From the NCBI RefSeq assembly GCF_900112185.1, contig NZ_FOKP01000019.1, positions 60,715 through 124,714 of the forward strand: 64,000 nt of DNA, in the 5' to 3' direction. This document shows, piece by piece, positions 1 through 8,172 of the stretch. The position numbers were made by a program, and so were the translations under genes. Under the pieces are notes generated by a model. It saw only the letters and a list, made by a program, of their open reading frames with translations, did not search any database and was not told where the DNA came from. Origin of the DNA: Allobosea sp. CRIB-10 (GTDB lineage Bacteria; Pseudomonadota; Alphaproteobacteria; Rhizobiales; Beijerinckiaceae). How positions within the stretch are numbered: position 1 is the first letter of the stretch; the number at the start of each line of letters is the position of its first letter.

Positions 1-206
1 AGCTCGCGCCCTATAACGACGCGGTCACGCCGGCCGCCCGTGCCGCCGCGGACGAGGTCCAGAAGGGCATCGTCGCCGGCACGCTCCACCCCTTCACCGG
101 CGAGCTCAAGGACCAGAAGGGCACGCTGCGCCTCAAGGCCGGCGAGACCGCCAGCGACGAGATCCTCTCGAAGATGGACTGGTACGTCGACGGCGTGCAG
201 GCGTAA
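1..206 (+). CDS. BMP-family ABC transporter substrate-binding protein, C-terminal end (partial)
   Basis: Only the last 67 codons are inside the window, in the frame that stops with TAA at 204-206. The visible peptide contains GTLHPFTGEL, KDQKGTLRLKAGE and the terminal KMDWYVDGVQA. This pattern (hydrophobic strand, HPFTG turn, a basic GET segment and a MDWYV ending) is typical of the C-terminus of BMP/PnrA-like periplasmic binding proteins, which bind purine nucleosides or related ligands for an ABC importer. The rest of that importer must lie to the left. The link to BMP is by recognition of the tail only. The ligand cannot be inferred. Confidence 0.75.
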   Translation, partial: LAPYNDAVTPAARAAADEVQKGIVAGTLHPFTGELKDQKGTLRLKAGETASDEILSKMDWYVDGVQA

Positions 207-215
207 GCGAAGGAC

Positions 216-325
216 GCGTCATGCTCGGGCTCGACCCGAGCATCTCTTGCCGGAGGAGGCTCCTCTCAGCGCCTCCTCGTCCTGAGATTCTCGGGTCTGC
301 GCTTCGCTCCGCCCGAGAATGACGC
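216..325. repeat. 110-bp palindromic intergenic repeat, family A, copy 1
   Basis: The element starts GCGTCATGCTCGGG and ends CCCGAGAATGACGC, so the outer ends are near-inverted copies, and inner arms (GGCTCGACCCGAGC; GATTCTCGGG with CCCGAGAATG) form further hairpins. A second full-length copy of the same 110-bp length lies at 31690-31799, and shorter variants at 12722-12798 and 29492-29568. It follows a stop codon directly, as rhizobial RIME/REP-like elements do, and could form a strong RNA hairpin after the BMP gene. Confidence 0.8.
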
Positions 326-370
326 TCTCCAGCCGCGAACAAAAATTACCCGCAGGACCCCCCTTGCAGA

Positions 371-391
371 TATTTTAAGCTTGAAACAATA
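371..391. promoter_or_regulatory. Putative operator palindrome upstream of the ABC-eut operon
   Basis: The core TTTTAAGCTTGAAA is one base away from the perfect dyad TTTCAAGCTTGAAA, in an A/T-rich patch about 80-100 bp before the first gene of the operon. An almost identical dyad sits upstream of the flavin monooxygenase gene at 10866-10885. Length and symmetry would suit a dimeric winged-helix regulator such as a MarR-type protein, but no candidate regulator gene is in the window, so the binding protein is unknown. Confidence 0.5.
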
Positions 392-469
392 TGGCTGCCG
401 ACACCACCGGACAGGGATGGGGAACCCCGCCGGCGGTCGCATCTGCCACGTCCCGGGAGGACATCGGAC

Positions 470-1639
470 ATGACGCTCAAATTCACTCTGTCGCTTAGCG
501 CCGGCGTGCTCGCGCTCGGGCTTTCCGCTGCCCAAGCGCAGGAGCCCTTGAAGATCGGCGTGGTCAGCGTGCTGACCGGCCCTGCGGCCGCGCTCGGCCA
601 GCAGGTTCGTGACGGCTTCCAGCTCGCGGTCGACCAGAATGGCGGCAAGCTCGGCGGCGTGCCGGTGCAGATCACCGTGATCGACGACGAGCTCAAGCCC
701 GACGTCGCGGTCGGCAAGGTCCGCAGCTTCGTCGAGGGCGGCAAGGTCGACTTCGTGGTAGGCCCGGTGTTCTCGAACATTCTCGGCGCGATCGCCAAGC
801 CGGTGCTGGATTCAGGTGCGATCCTGATCAGCCCGAATGCCGGCCCCTCGACCATGGCCGGCAAGGCCTGCCACCAGAACTTCTTCGTGACCTCGTACCA
901 GAACGACCAGGTCCACGAGGTGCTCGGCAAATACGCGCAGGACCAAAACTATAAGAAGGCCTACATCATCGCGCCGAACTACCAGGCCGGTAAGGACTCG
1001 CTCGCCGGCTTCAAGCGCTACTTCAAGGGCGAGATCCTCGACGAGGTCTATGTTCCGTTGACCTCGCTCGACTTCTCGGCCGAGCTCGCCAAGATCGCCT
1101 CGGCCAAGCCCGACGTGGTCTTCGCCTTCCTGCCCGGCGGCCTCGGCGTCAACTTCGTCAAGCAGTGGTCGCAGGCCGGCCTCACCGGCAAGGTGCCGTT
1201 CCTTTCCGCCTTCACGGTCGACGAATCCACTCTCCCGGCGCAGCAGGACGCCGCCGTCGGCATGTTCGGCGGCATGACCTGGGCGCCCAACATGGACAAC
1301 CCGCAGACGAAGAAGTTCGTCGCGGCCTATGAAGCGGCCTACAAGATCGTGCCCGGCTCCTATGCCCAGCAGGCCTTCGATGCGGCGCAACTGATCGACT
1401 CAGCGGTCAAGGCCGCCGGCGGCACCGCCGACAAGGACAAGCTGCGCGCCGCGATCAAGAAGGCCGACTTCACCTCGCTGCGCGGCAAGTTCAAGTTCAA
1501 CACCAATGGCTATCCGATCCAGGACTTCTACCTGGTCAAGGTCGCCAAGCGGGCGGACGGCAAGTTCCAGACCGAGATCGCCCAGAAGGTGTTCGAGGAC
1601 TACGCCGACCCGCATGCGAAGGATTGCGCGCTCAAATAG
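470..1639 (+). CDS. Branched-chain-amino-acid-type ABC transporter substrate-binding protein
   Basis: A 389-residue periplasmic binding protein of the Peripla_BP_6 (LivJ/LivK-like) family. A signal peptide is evident (basic MTLK start, hydrophobic LSAGVLALGLSA core, AQA cleavage region near residue 23). The mature protein opens with LKIGVVSVLTGPAAALGQQVRDG, the family's first strand and ligand loop. It heads an operon with two permeases (1837, 2760), two ATPases (3745, 4657) and then eutB/eutC, so an amino alcohol such as ethanolamine is a reasonable ligand from context. Members of this family in related bacteria also bind aromatic acids, so the ligand stays open. Confidence 0.85.
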   Translation: MTLKFTLSLSAGVLALGLSAAQAQEPLKIGVVSVLTGPAAALGQQVRDGFQLAVDQNGGKLGGVPVQITVIDDELKPDVAVGKVRSFVEGGKVDFVVGPVFSNILGAIAKPVLDSGAILISPNAGPSTMAGKACHQNFFVTSYQNDQVHEVLGKYAQDQNYKKAYIIAPNYQAGKDSLAGFKRYFKGEILDEVYVPLTSLDFSAELAKIASAKPDVVFAFLPGGLGVNFVKQWSQAGLTGKVPFLSAFTVDESTLPAQQDAAVGMFGGMTWAPNMDNPQTKKFVAAYEAAYKIVPGSYAQQAFDAAQLIDSAVKAAGGTADKDKLRAAIKKADFTSLRGKFKFNTNGYPIQDFYLVKVAKRADGKFQTEIAQKVFEDYADPHAKDCALK

Positions 1640-1654
1640 GGCGGCCGAACCTCG

Positions 1655-1800
1655 GGAACCCCTCTCCTGGAAGGAGAGGGGTAGGGGTGAGGTGTGCGTA
1701 GCGAAATCACTGGCCTTAACCTGACCGCACGGTCAGCACTCGCGGCGCTGGTCCGACGGCCTACACCTCACCCTGCCCTCTCCTTCCAGGAGAGGGTTCC
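1655..1800. repeat. Long inverted repeat between binding-protein and permease genes
   Basis: Left arm GGAACCCCTCTCCTGGAAGG and following bases (from about 1655) pair with the right arm ending CCTTCCAGGAGAGGGTTCC at about 1800. GGGTGAGGTGTG at about 1685 mirrors ACACCTCACCC at about 1763. The arms are separated by a short unpaired centre. The element fills almost all the gap between the substrate-binding-protein gene and the first permease gene, where it could act as an RNA-stabilising or attenuating hairpin. A related element occupies the same position in the importer at 40555-40687. Confidence 0.75.
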
Positions 1801-1836
1801 CTGCGCCATTTCCGGACAGTCGATCGCGACCCAGCA

Positions 1837-2763
1837 ATGACCACCGGCCTCCTCATCGTCCAGATCCTGAACGGGCTGCAGTTCGGCATCCTGCTGTTCC
1901 TGGTGGCGGCAGGGCTGACCCTGGTCTTCGGCGTCATGGACTTCATCAACCTGGCGCATGGCGTGCAGTACATGCTCGGCGCCTATCTCGCCGTGACCTT
2001 CGTCGCGCTGACCGGCTCCTTCGTGCTCGGCCTCGTGCTGGCATTGGCGGCAGCTTTGGTCTTCGGCCTCGCCCTCGAATTCATGGTCTTCCGCCATCTC
2101 TACGAGCGCGACCATCTCGACCAGGTGCTGGCGACCTTCGGGCTGATCCTGCTGCTCAACCAGAGCGTCAAGATGATCTGGGGCGCTGCTCCCCTCTCCG
2201 TTCCGCTGCCTGAGTTCCTCACCGGCAATGTAGCGCTGATGGACGGCATCCTCTACCCGACCTACCGCTTCGCGCTGATCGGCTCGGGCCTGGCGGTCGG
2301 CGCCCTGCTCTGGTTCATCGTCGAGAAGACCCGCACCGGCATGTTGCTGCGGGCCGGCGCCTCGAACGCCCCGATGGTCTCTGCCCTCGGCGTCGATATC
2401 CGCAAGCTGTTCATGATCGTCTTCGCCTTCGGCACCATGCTGGCGGGCTTCGCCGGGGCGATGGCGGCGCCGATCCTCTCGGTCGAGCCCGGCATGGGCG
2501 ACAGCGTGCTGATCCTCGCCTTCGTCGTCATCGTCATCGGCGGCATCGGCTCGATCCGCGGCGCCTTCGTCGCGGCGCTGATCGTCGGCCTCGTCGACAC
2601 GCTCGGCCGCTCCTTCATGAACGACCTGCTGCGGCTGTTCATGAGTGCCCCCTCGGCGCGGGCGACCGGCGCCGCGCTGTCCTCGATGCTGATCTACCTC
2701 CTGATGGCGGTGGTGCTGTTCGTGCGGCCGGAAGGCCTGCTGCCGGCGCGAGGCCGGACATGA
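1837..2763 (+). CDS. Branched-chain-amino-acid-type ABC transporter permease (LivH-like)
   Basis: A 308-residue polytopic inner-membrane protein with about eight hydrophobic segments. NGLQFGILLFLVAAGLTLVFGVMDFINLAHG near the N-terminus is the LivH hallmark, and the C-terminal half carries the GIGSIRGAFVAALIVGLVDTLG loop that couples to the ATPase. It is the first permease of the heteromeric pore. Its stop overlaps the start of the next permease gene by 4 bp (ATGA), so the two are translationally coupled. Substrate is set by the binding protein at 470. Confidence 0.9.
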   Translation: MTTGLLIVQILNGLQFGILLFLVAAGLTLVFGVMDFINLAHGVQYMLGAYLAVTFVALTGSFVLGLVLALAAALVFGLALEFMVFRHLYERDHLDQVLATFGLILLLNQSVKMIWGAAPLSVPLPEFLTGNVALMDGILYPTYRFALIGSGLAVGALLWFIVEKTRTGMLLRAGASNAPMVSALGVDIRKLFMIVFAFGTMLAGFAGAMAAPILSVEPGMGDSVLILAFVVIVIGGIGSIRGAFVAALIVGLVDTLGRSFMNDLLRLFMSAPSARATGAALSSMLIYLLMAVVLFVRPEGLLPARGRT

Positions 2764-3752
2764 GCTCGGCGACGACGACGGCCGAGGTCACCAGCGTCGC
2801 GCTGCCGCGCGAGCGCGCCAAGGTGCTGCTGCCGGCCATATTGTTCCTGCTGCTGGCGCTGGCGCCGCTCGCCGTCTCGCTCGGCATGCCGGCCGGCTGG
2901 CTTGCCTTGCTGACGCGGGCGCTGATCTTCGCCATCGCCGCGCTTTCGCTCGACCTGATCCTCGGCGTCGGCGGGCTCGTCTCCTTCGGCCATGCGGCCT
3001 TCCTCGGCATCGGCGCCTATGTCACCGGCATCATGATCACCGAGGGTAAGAGCGAAGCGCTCGTCATCCTGCCAGTGATTCTCGCAGTCTGCGCTCTGTT
3101 CGGCGCGATCACCGGCGCGGTCTGCCTGCGCACGCGCGGCGTCGCCTTCATCATGATCACGCTCGCCTTCGGCCAGATGGTCTACTTCCTGGCGCAGGCG
3201 CTCTCGGCCTATGGCGGCGATGACGGGCTGACGCTCTATGAAAAGAGCACCCTGCTCGCCTTCAACCCGTTCGCGAGCCGGACCTTGTTCTATTACAGCG
3301 TACTGATCGCGCTCGCCGGTGCCTATCTGCTGGTGCGCGGCCTCGTCGCCTCGCGCTTCGGCCGGGTGCTCAGGGCGGCGCGGGAAAACCCGGTCCGAGT
3401 CAGCGTCACCGGCTTCGACGTCAACAAGGTGCGCCTCGTCGCCTATGTGATCAGCGGCATGCTCGCCGGCCTGTCCGGCTTCTTCCTCGCCAACCACACC
3501 GAGTTCGTCAGCCCGGCCTTCATGTCCTGGCAGCGCTCGGGCGAACTGATCTTCATGGCGGTGCTCGGCGGCGTCGGCTCCCTCCATGGCGCGATCATCG
3601 GCGCGATCGCCTATCTGATCGCCGAGGATGCGCTCTCGCATCTCACCGAGCACTGGCGCGTCATCTTCGGGCCGATGATCGTGCTGTTCGTGCTGTTCAC
3701 CCGCGGCGGCATCGTCGGCATGCTGCGCAAGCTGGGCCCGCGCCATGGCTGA
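2760..3752 (+). CDS. Branched-chain-amino-acid-type ABC transporter permease (LivM-like)
   Basis: A 330-residue partner permease. It begins with a hydrophilic leader of about 25 residues and then multiple membrane spans. SLDLILGVGGLVSFGHAAFLGIGAYV is the LivM signature, and ARENPVRVSVTGFDVNKVRLVAYVISG plus GGVGSLHGAIIGA form the conserved cytoplasmic coupling segments. It overlaps the preceding gene by 4 bp and the following ATPase gene by 8 bp, which supports one transcript. With LivH-like 1837 it would form the membrane channel. Confidence 0.9.
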   Translation: MSSATTTAEVTSVALPRERAKVLLPAILFLLLALAPLAVSLGMPAGWLALLTRALIFAIAALSLDLILGVGGLVSFGHAAFLGIGAYVTGIMITEGKSEALVILPVILAVCALFGAITGAVCLRTRGVAFIMITLAFGQMVYFLAQALSAYGGDDGLTLYEKSTLLAFNPFASRTLFYYSVLIALAGAYLLVRGLVASRFGRVLRAARENPVRVSVTGFDVNKVRLVAYVISGMLAGLSGFFLANHTEFVSPAFMSWQRSGELIFMAVLGGVGSLHGAIIGAIAYLIAEDALSHLTEHWRVIFGPMIVLFVLFTRGGIVGMLRKLGPRHG

Positions 3753-4494
3753 GCCGGTCCTCGTCCTCGACGGCATCCGCAAGTCCTTCGGCGCATTGAA
3801 GGTCACCGACGGCGTCAGCCTCGCCGTCGCGCCGGGAGAGCTTCATGCGCTGATCGGCCCGAACGGCGCCGGCAAGACCACGCTGGTCCATCAGATCTCC
3901 GGCATGCTGACGCCCGATGCCGGCACGATCCGTTTCCGCGGCGAGGACGTCACGACCTTCAATGCCGAGAAGCGCGCCCGCCACGGCCTGGCGCGGACCT
4001 TCCAGATCACCTCGACCATCGCCTCGCTCTCGGCGCTGGAGAATGTCGCACTCGGCGTCCAGGCCAAGGCGAGCCATCCGCTCTCCCTCTTCCGCAACGC
4101 CGCCAGCGACGAGCGCCTAAATCGCCCTGCCCGCGCCGCGCTCGACGCGGTCGGCCTGTCGGAGCGCGCCCATGTCCCGGCCGGCAGCCTGTCGCATGGC
4201 GAGAAGCGGGCGCTGGAGATCGCCATGGCGCTGGCGCTGGAGCCGGCGGCGATCCTGCTCGACGAGCCGCTCGCCGGCGTCGGCAAGGAGGAAGGCGAGC
4301 GCCTGATCGCCCTGCTCAGGAGCCTGAAGGGGCGCTACGCCATGCTATTGGTCGAGCACGACATGGAGGCGGTGTTCGCGCTCGCCGATACGGTCAGCGT
4401 GCTGGTCTATGGCCGCGTCATCGCCTCGGGCAATCCGGCCGCCGTCAGGGCCGATCCGGCCGTGCGTGAAGCCTATCTCGGCGAGGAGGGCTGA
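3745..4494 (+). CDS. Branched-chain-amino-acid-type ABC transporter ATP-binding protein (LivG-like)
   Basis: A 249-residue cytoplasmic ATPase. Visible motifs are Walker A GPNGAGKTT (residues 35-43), Q-loop region ARTFQIT, signature LSHGEKRALE, Walker B AAILLDEP and the H-loop LLVEHDM. Size and signature match LivG, which pairs with a LivF partner. It overlaps the end of the LivM-like gene by 8 bp. The partner ATPase gene follows only after a 162-bp gap filled by a palindromic repeat, so expression of the two ATPases may differ. Confidence 0.9.
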   Translation: MAEPVLVLDGIRKSFGALKVTDGVSLAVAPGELHALIGPNGAGKTTLVHQISGMLTPDAGTIRFRGEDVTTFNAEKRARHGLARTFQITSTIASLSALENVALGVQAKASHPLSLFRNAASDERLNRPARAALDAVGLSERAHVPAGSLSHGEKRALEIAMALALEPAAILLDEPLAGVGKEEGERLIALLRSLKGRYAMLLVEHDMEAVFALADTVSVLVYGRVIASGNPAAVRADPAVREAYLGEEG

Positions 4495-4515
4495 TGACCG
4501 ACGACGTCACCCCTT

Positions 4516-4638
4516 GTCATTCCGGGGCTTCGCGCAGCGAAGAACCCGGAACCCACGACCGGGTGAGACCATGACGACCATGAACGATCGCGCTCGCCCG
4601 GTCATGGGTTCCGGGTTCGCTGCGCGCCCCGGAATGAC
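4516..4638. repeat. Palindromic intergenic repeat, family B, inside the operon
   Basis: The element begins GTCATTCCGGGGCTTCGCGC and ends with GCGCGCCCCGGAATGAC, so the ends are inverted copies. Inner arms GAACCCGGAACCCACGACCGG and CCGGTCATGGGTTCCGGGTTCG also pair. It lies between two ATPase genes of one importer. A related composite copy is at 45083-45298. Nothing coding is seen in it. Confidence 0.8.
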
Positions 4639-4656
4639 AGAGAACGAGCCCGCACC

Positions 4657-5355
4657 ATGCTGACGGTCGAAAATCTCGATGCCGGCTATGGTGAGGCGCA
4701 GATCCTGTTCGGTGTCGATCTTTCGGTCGGGGCCGGCGAGGTCGTGACCCTGCTCGGCCGCAACGGCATGGGCAAGACCACGACGGTGCGCGCCATCATG
4801 GGGCTGGTCCGGCCCCGCGCCGGCCGCGTCAGCTTCGGCGGCGTCGACCTCACCGGCAGCGCCCCGTTCCGGCTGGCGCAAGCCGGCATCGGCCTCGTCC
4901 CCGAAGGGCGGCAGGTCTTCCCGACGCTCTCGGTCGAGGAAAACCTGATCGCCACCGCCGCCAGCCGCTTTGGCCCGGCGCGCTGGACGCTGGAGCGCGT
5001 CTACGCCTTCCTGCCGCGGCTGAAGGAACGCAAGGCCAATCGCGGCAACCAGCTTTCCGGCGGCGAGCAGCAGATGCTGGCGATCGGCCGGGCGCTGATG
5101 ACCAATCCCAAGCTCGTCATCCTCGACGAGGCGACGGAAGGGCTGGCGCCGATCATCCGCCAGGAGATCTGGTCCTGCCTGGCGGCGCTCAAGGCCGAGG
5201 GCGAGTCGATCCTGGTGATCGACAAGAACGTCGACGCGCTGGCGAAGTTCGCCGACCGGCATATCGTGCTGGAGAAGGGCCGCGTCGCCTGGCGCGGCAG
5301 CAGCGACGATCTGCGCAGCGACAGCGCAGTCAAGGACCGCTTCCTGCATCTGTAG
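4657..5355 (+). CDS. Branched-chain-amino-acid-type ABC transporter ATP-binding protein (LivF-like)
   Basis: A 232-residue ATPase with Walker A GRNGMGKTT, signature QLSGGEQQMLAIGRAL and Walker B KLVILDEATEGLAP. In the last motif the usual proline after DE is replaced by alanine, a variant seen in LivF-type subunits. The H-loop region reads LVIDKNVDAL, without the histidine of LivG, as is normal for the F subunit. It ends only 26 bp before eutB, with no terminator between, linking the importer to ethanolamine ammonia-lyase on one probable transcript. Confidence 0.9.
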   Translation: MLTVENLDAGYGEAQILFGVDLSVGAGEVVTLLGRNGMGKTTTVRAIMGLVRPRAGRVSFGGVDLTGSAPFRLAQAGIGLVPEGRQVFPTLSVEENLIATAASRFGPARWTLERVYAFLPRLKERKANRGNQLSGGEQQMLAIGRALMTNPKLVILDEATEGLAPIIRQEIWSCLAALKAEGESILVIDKNVDALAKFADRHIVLEKGRVAWRGSSDDLRSDSAVKDRFLHL

Positions 5356-5381
5356 CGCGAGCTGGAGAGGGAGACAGGCAA

Positions 5382-6770
5382 ATGGGCTATCGCGTCGCCG
5401 CCGGTGGAACGAGCCATGTCTTCGCCGATCTCCGCGAGCTGATGGCGAAGGCGACGCCGCTGCGCTCGGGCGATCAGCTGGCCGGGCTCGCCGCCGGCAG
5501 CATGCAGGAGATGATGGCGGCGCGGATCGCGCTGGCGGACGTGCCTCTGCGGACCTTCCTGCACGAAGCGCTGATCCCCTATGAGGAGGACGAGGTCACG
5601 CGCCTCATCCTCGACACGCATAAGGCAGCCGCTTTCGCGCCGGTCGCCACGCTGACGGTCGGCGAGTTCCGCGACTGGCTCTGCTCCGATGCCGCGACGA
5701 GCGAAGTGCTGGCGCGCCTCGCTCCAGGCATCACGCCGGAGATGGCGGCGGCGGTGTCGAAGCTGATGCGCAACCAGGACCTGATCCTGGTTGCGCGCAA
5801 ATGCCGGGTCGTCAGCCGTTTCCGCAATACGCTCGGCCTGCCCGGGCGGCTCGCCGTGCGCCTCCAGCCCAACCACCCGACCGACGACGCCGCCGGCATC
5901 CTCGCCTCGACCATAGACGGGCTGAGCTATGGCTGCGGCGATGCGGTGATCGGCATCAATCCCGCCTCGGACAGCCTCGGCCGGATCGGCGAGCTGCTGC
6001 GCCTGCTCGACGAGCTGATCGCGCGCTTCGACATCCCGACGCAGGGCTGCGTGCTGACGCATGTCACCAGCTCCATCGCCCTGATCGGGCAAGGCGCGCC
6101 GGTCGATCTCGTTTTCCAGTCTGTCGCGGGCACGCAGGCCGCCAACACCTCCTTCGGCGTCGACCTTTCCGTTCTGCAAGAGGGCATGGAGGCGGGCCGC
6201 TCGCTGAAGCGCGGCACGCTGGGCGACAACGTCATGTATTTCGAGACGGGCCAGGGCTCCGCCCTGTCGGCCAACGCTCATCACGGCGTCGACCAGCAGA
6301 CGCTGGAAGCGCGCGCCTATGCCGTCTGCCGGGCTTACGAGCCGCTGCTGGTCAATACCGTCGTCGGCTTCATCGGGCCGGAATATCTCTATGACGGCAA
6401 GCAGATCATCCGGGCCGGGCTGGAGGACCATTTCTGCGGCAAGCTGCTCGGCGTGCCGATGGGTTGCGACATCTGCTACACCAATCATGCCGAGGCCGAT
6501 CAGGACGACATGGACACGCTGCTGACCCTGCTGGGCACGGCCGGCGTCAATTTCATCATGGGCGTTCCCGGCGCCGACGACGTCATGCTGAACTACCAGT
6601 CGACCTCCTTCCACGACCAGCTCTACATCCGCGAGGTTCTCGGCCTGAAGCGCGCGCCGGAATTCGAGGCCTGGTTGCAGCGCATGGACATCACCGATGC
6701 GGCCGGGCGCCTGAGCGCGACGCAAGGTGGGCAGGCCCTTCTTGCAGCGATACCGGGCAGGGCAGCGTGA
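5382..6770 (+). CDS. eutB: Ethanolamine ammonia-lyase large (heavy) subunit
   Basis: A 462-residue homologue of EutB, the TIM-barrel subunit that carries the active site of adenosylcobalamin-dependent ethanolamine ammonia-lyase (ethanolamine to acetaldehyde plus ammonia). Diagnostic stretches are LQPNHPTDDAAGI, GLSYGCGDAVIGINP, FETGQGSALSANAHHG, NTVVGFIGPEYLYDGKQI, MGCDICYTNHAEADQDDM and GVPGADDVMLNYQSTSFHD. Length is normal for the family. The ATG at 5382 follows GGAGAGGGAGA. It lies 26 bp after the LivF-like gene and overlaps eutC. No microcompartment shell genes, EutA reactivase or cobalamin riboswitch is visible nearby, so this is a shell-less, cytosolic version. Acetaldehyde would have to be oxidised by enzymes encoded elsewhere. 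Confidence 0.95.
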   Translation: MGYRVAAGGTSHVFADLRELMAKATPLRSGDQLAGLAAGSMQEMMAARIALADVPLRTFLHEALIPYEEDEVTRLILDTHKAAAFAPVATLTVGEFRDWLCSDAATSEVLARLAPGITPEMAAAVSKLMRNQDLILVARKCRVVSRFRNTLGLPGRLAVRLQPNHPTDDAAGILASTIDGLSYGCGDAVIGINPASDSLGRIGELLRLLDELIARFDIPTQGCVLTHVTSSIALIGQGAPVDLVFQSVAGTQAANTSFGVDLSVLQEGMEAGRSLKRGTLGDNVMYFETGQGSALSANAHHGVDQQTLEARAYAVCRAYEPLLVNTVVGFIGPEYLYDGKQIIRAGLEDHFCGKLLGVPMGCDICYTNHAEADQDDMDTLLTLLGTAGVNFIMGVPGADDVMLNYQSTSFHDQLYIREVLGLKRAPEFEAWLQRMDITDAAGRLSATQGGQALLAAIPGRAA

Positions 6771-7615
6771 GCGAGGAGCCGAAACCAGGAGTACGGCCGT
6801 TGGCCGAGCTGACGCGGCTCACGCCGGCCCGCATCGCGCTCGGCCGTTCCGGCGCCTCCTTGCCAACGCGCGAACTGCTTCGCTTCGGCATGGCCCATGC
6901 CCAGGCCCGCGATGCGGTGCATGCGCCTTTCGATGCCGAGGGTGTGGCCGGCCGGCTTACGCAGCTCGGCCTGGAGGTGATCCAAGTCCGCAGCGCTGTG
7001 GACTCGCGTGAGGAGTATCTGCGCCGGCCCGATCTCGGGCGGAAGCTCTCCTCCGAGAGCCGCGAGGCGCTGACGGCACGACGCGGCGACTTCGATCTGG
7101 CGATCATCGTCGCGGATGGGCTCTCCTCGACGGCGGTCCATCAAAATATCGCTCCCTTCGTCGCGGCGCTGCTGCCATTGCTGGCGCGGCAGGGGCTGCG
7201 GCTCGCTCCGACCGTCGTCGCGCGCGAGGCACGGGTCGCGCTCGGCGACGAGATCGGCGAGGCGCTCGGAGCACGCGCCGTCGCCGTGCTGATCGGCGAG
7301 CGGCCCGGCCTGTCCTCGCCGGATTCGCTCGGCGCCTATCTCACCTTTGCGCCGCGAGCCGGCCTGACCGACGCCAACCGCAACTGCATCTCGAACATCC
7401 GCCCGGGCGGCCTCGCCTATGAGCATGCAGCCTTCAGGCTGTCGTGGCTGATCGCGGAGGCTTTCCGCCGTTCGCTGACCGGAGTCGGCCTCAAGGACGA
7501 GAGCGACTTCGCCCTGGAGGCGGGCACGGCCGGCAAGTCCACGATTGCCGGCTCAGGCCCGGGCGCAGAACCGCCCCCCATTTCCCCTGACATGACTCAA
7601 AAAGGAGACCGATGA
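6767..7615 (+). CDS. eutC: Ethanolamine ammonia-lyase small (light) subunit
   Basis: A 282-residue EutC homologue, using the GTG at 6767 that overlaps the eutB stop (GTGA), a coupling that fixes a 1:1 subunit ratio. Family features are LTPARIALGRSGASLPTRELLRFG near the N-terminus (GR-G-LPT followed by HAQARDAVH), the central DLAIIVADGLSSTAVHQN, and NRNCISNIRPGGLAYEHAAF toward the C-terminus, which contributes to cobalamin binding with EutB. An open frame continues upstream inside eutB, but no family residues occur there. A Pro/Gly-rich tail of about 35 residues after the last helix looks unconserved. The stop overlaps the next gene's ATG. Confidence 0.93.
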   Translation: MSEEPKPGVRPLAELTRLTPARIALGRSGASLPTRELLRFGMAHAQARDAVHAPFDAEGVAGRLTQLGLEVIQVRSAVDSREEYLRRPDLGRKLSSESREALTARRGDFDLAIIVADGLSSTAVHQNIAPFVAALLPLLARQGLRLAPTVVAREARVALGDEIGEALGARAVAVLIGERPGLSSPDSLGAYLTFAPRAGLTDANRNCISNIRPGGLAYEHAAFRLSWLIAEAFRRSLTGVGLKDESDFALEAGTAGKSTIAGSGPGAEPPPISPDMTQKGDR

Positions 7616-8073
7616 TGAAGCCTCTGACCGCCGGCGTGACCAAGGCCAATGAAGGGATCGACGCGATCTCCTGGAACATCCTCGGTCAGACCTATGTGCC
7701 GAAGATGCTGAGCGAGGACAGCTTTTCCTGGCACGCCACCTTCCCGCCCGGCACCTTCGTGCCGCCGCACATCCATCCGACGCAGGACGAGTTCATCTAC
7801 ATGCTCGAAGGCCGTCTCGACCTCGTGCTCGACGGCCAGGAATCGCATGCCCTGCCCGGCGATCTGATCAAGCTGCCGCGCAACATCCCGCACGGCCTGT
7901 TCAACAAGAGCGACGCGCCGGTGAAGTGCCTGTTCTGGGTCGCGCCCACGGGGCGGCTCTACGATCTGTTCTGGGCGATCCATTCGATGAAGGAGCAGAA
8001 CCCGGCCGAGGTCGTCGCCCTGTCGGCGCGCTACGAGATCGACTTCCTGCCGCCGCCGCCCGAAGGCGCATGA
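7612..8073 (+). CDS. Cupin-domain protein in the eut operon
   Basis: A 153-residue single-cupin protein. The two metal-binding motifs are present: PPHIHPTQDEFIYMLEG (His-X-His and Glu) and PGDLIKLPRNIPHGLFN (second His). The fold is that of quercetin-dioxygenase-like small cupins, many of which are metal-dependent oxygenases, isomerases or sensors. It starts at ATG 7612 overlapping the eutC stop, after AAAGGAGA, so it is co-expressed with the lyase. A role in handling an aldehyde or unusual substrate of the pathway is possible. No specific reaction can be assigned from sequence. Confidence 0.8.
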   Translation: MMKPLTAGVTKANEGIDAISWNILGQTYVPKMLSEDSFSWHATFPPGTFVPPHIHPTQDEFIYMLEGRLDLVLDGQESHALPGDLIKLPRNIPHGLFNKSDAPVKCLFWVAPTGRLYDLFWAIHSMKEQNPAEVVALSARYEIDFLPPPPEGA

Positions 8074-8172
8074 GAACGGCACAGCGGGGTTAAGGTTAAA
8101 GGAAGCTTACTGCTGCAACCGCGGGCATGAACGGGCATTGTCTCAACCTGAGCTGGAACAAGGGCCAGGACC

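Noticed and set aside
216..325. Repeats read as a CRISPR array or insertion sequence
   Set aside because: Copies are dispersed, not regularly spaced, and carry no transposase gene or spacers; internal symmetry fits palindromic REP/RIME-like elements.
5356..5381. Possible cobalamin riboswitch before eutB
   Set aside because: Only 26 bp separate it from the LivF-like gene, and the longer leader before 470 shows no B12-box-like sequence.
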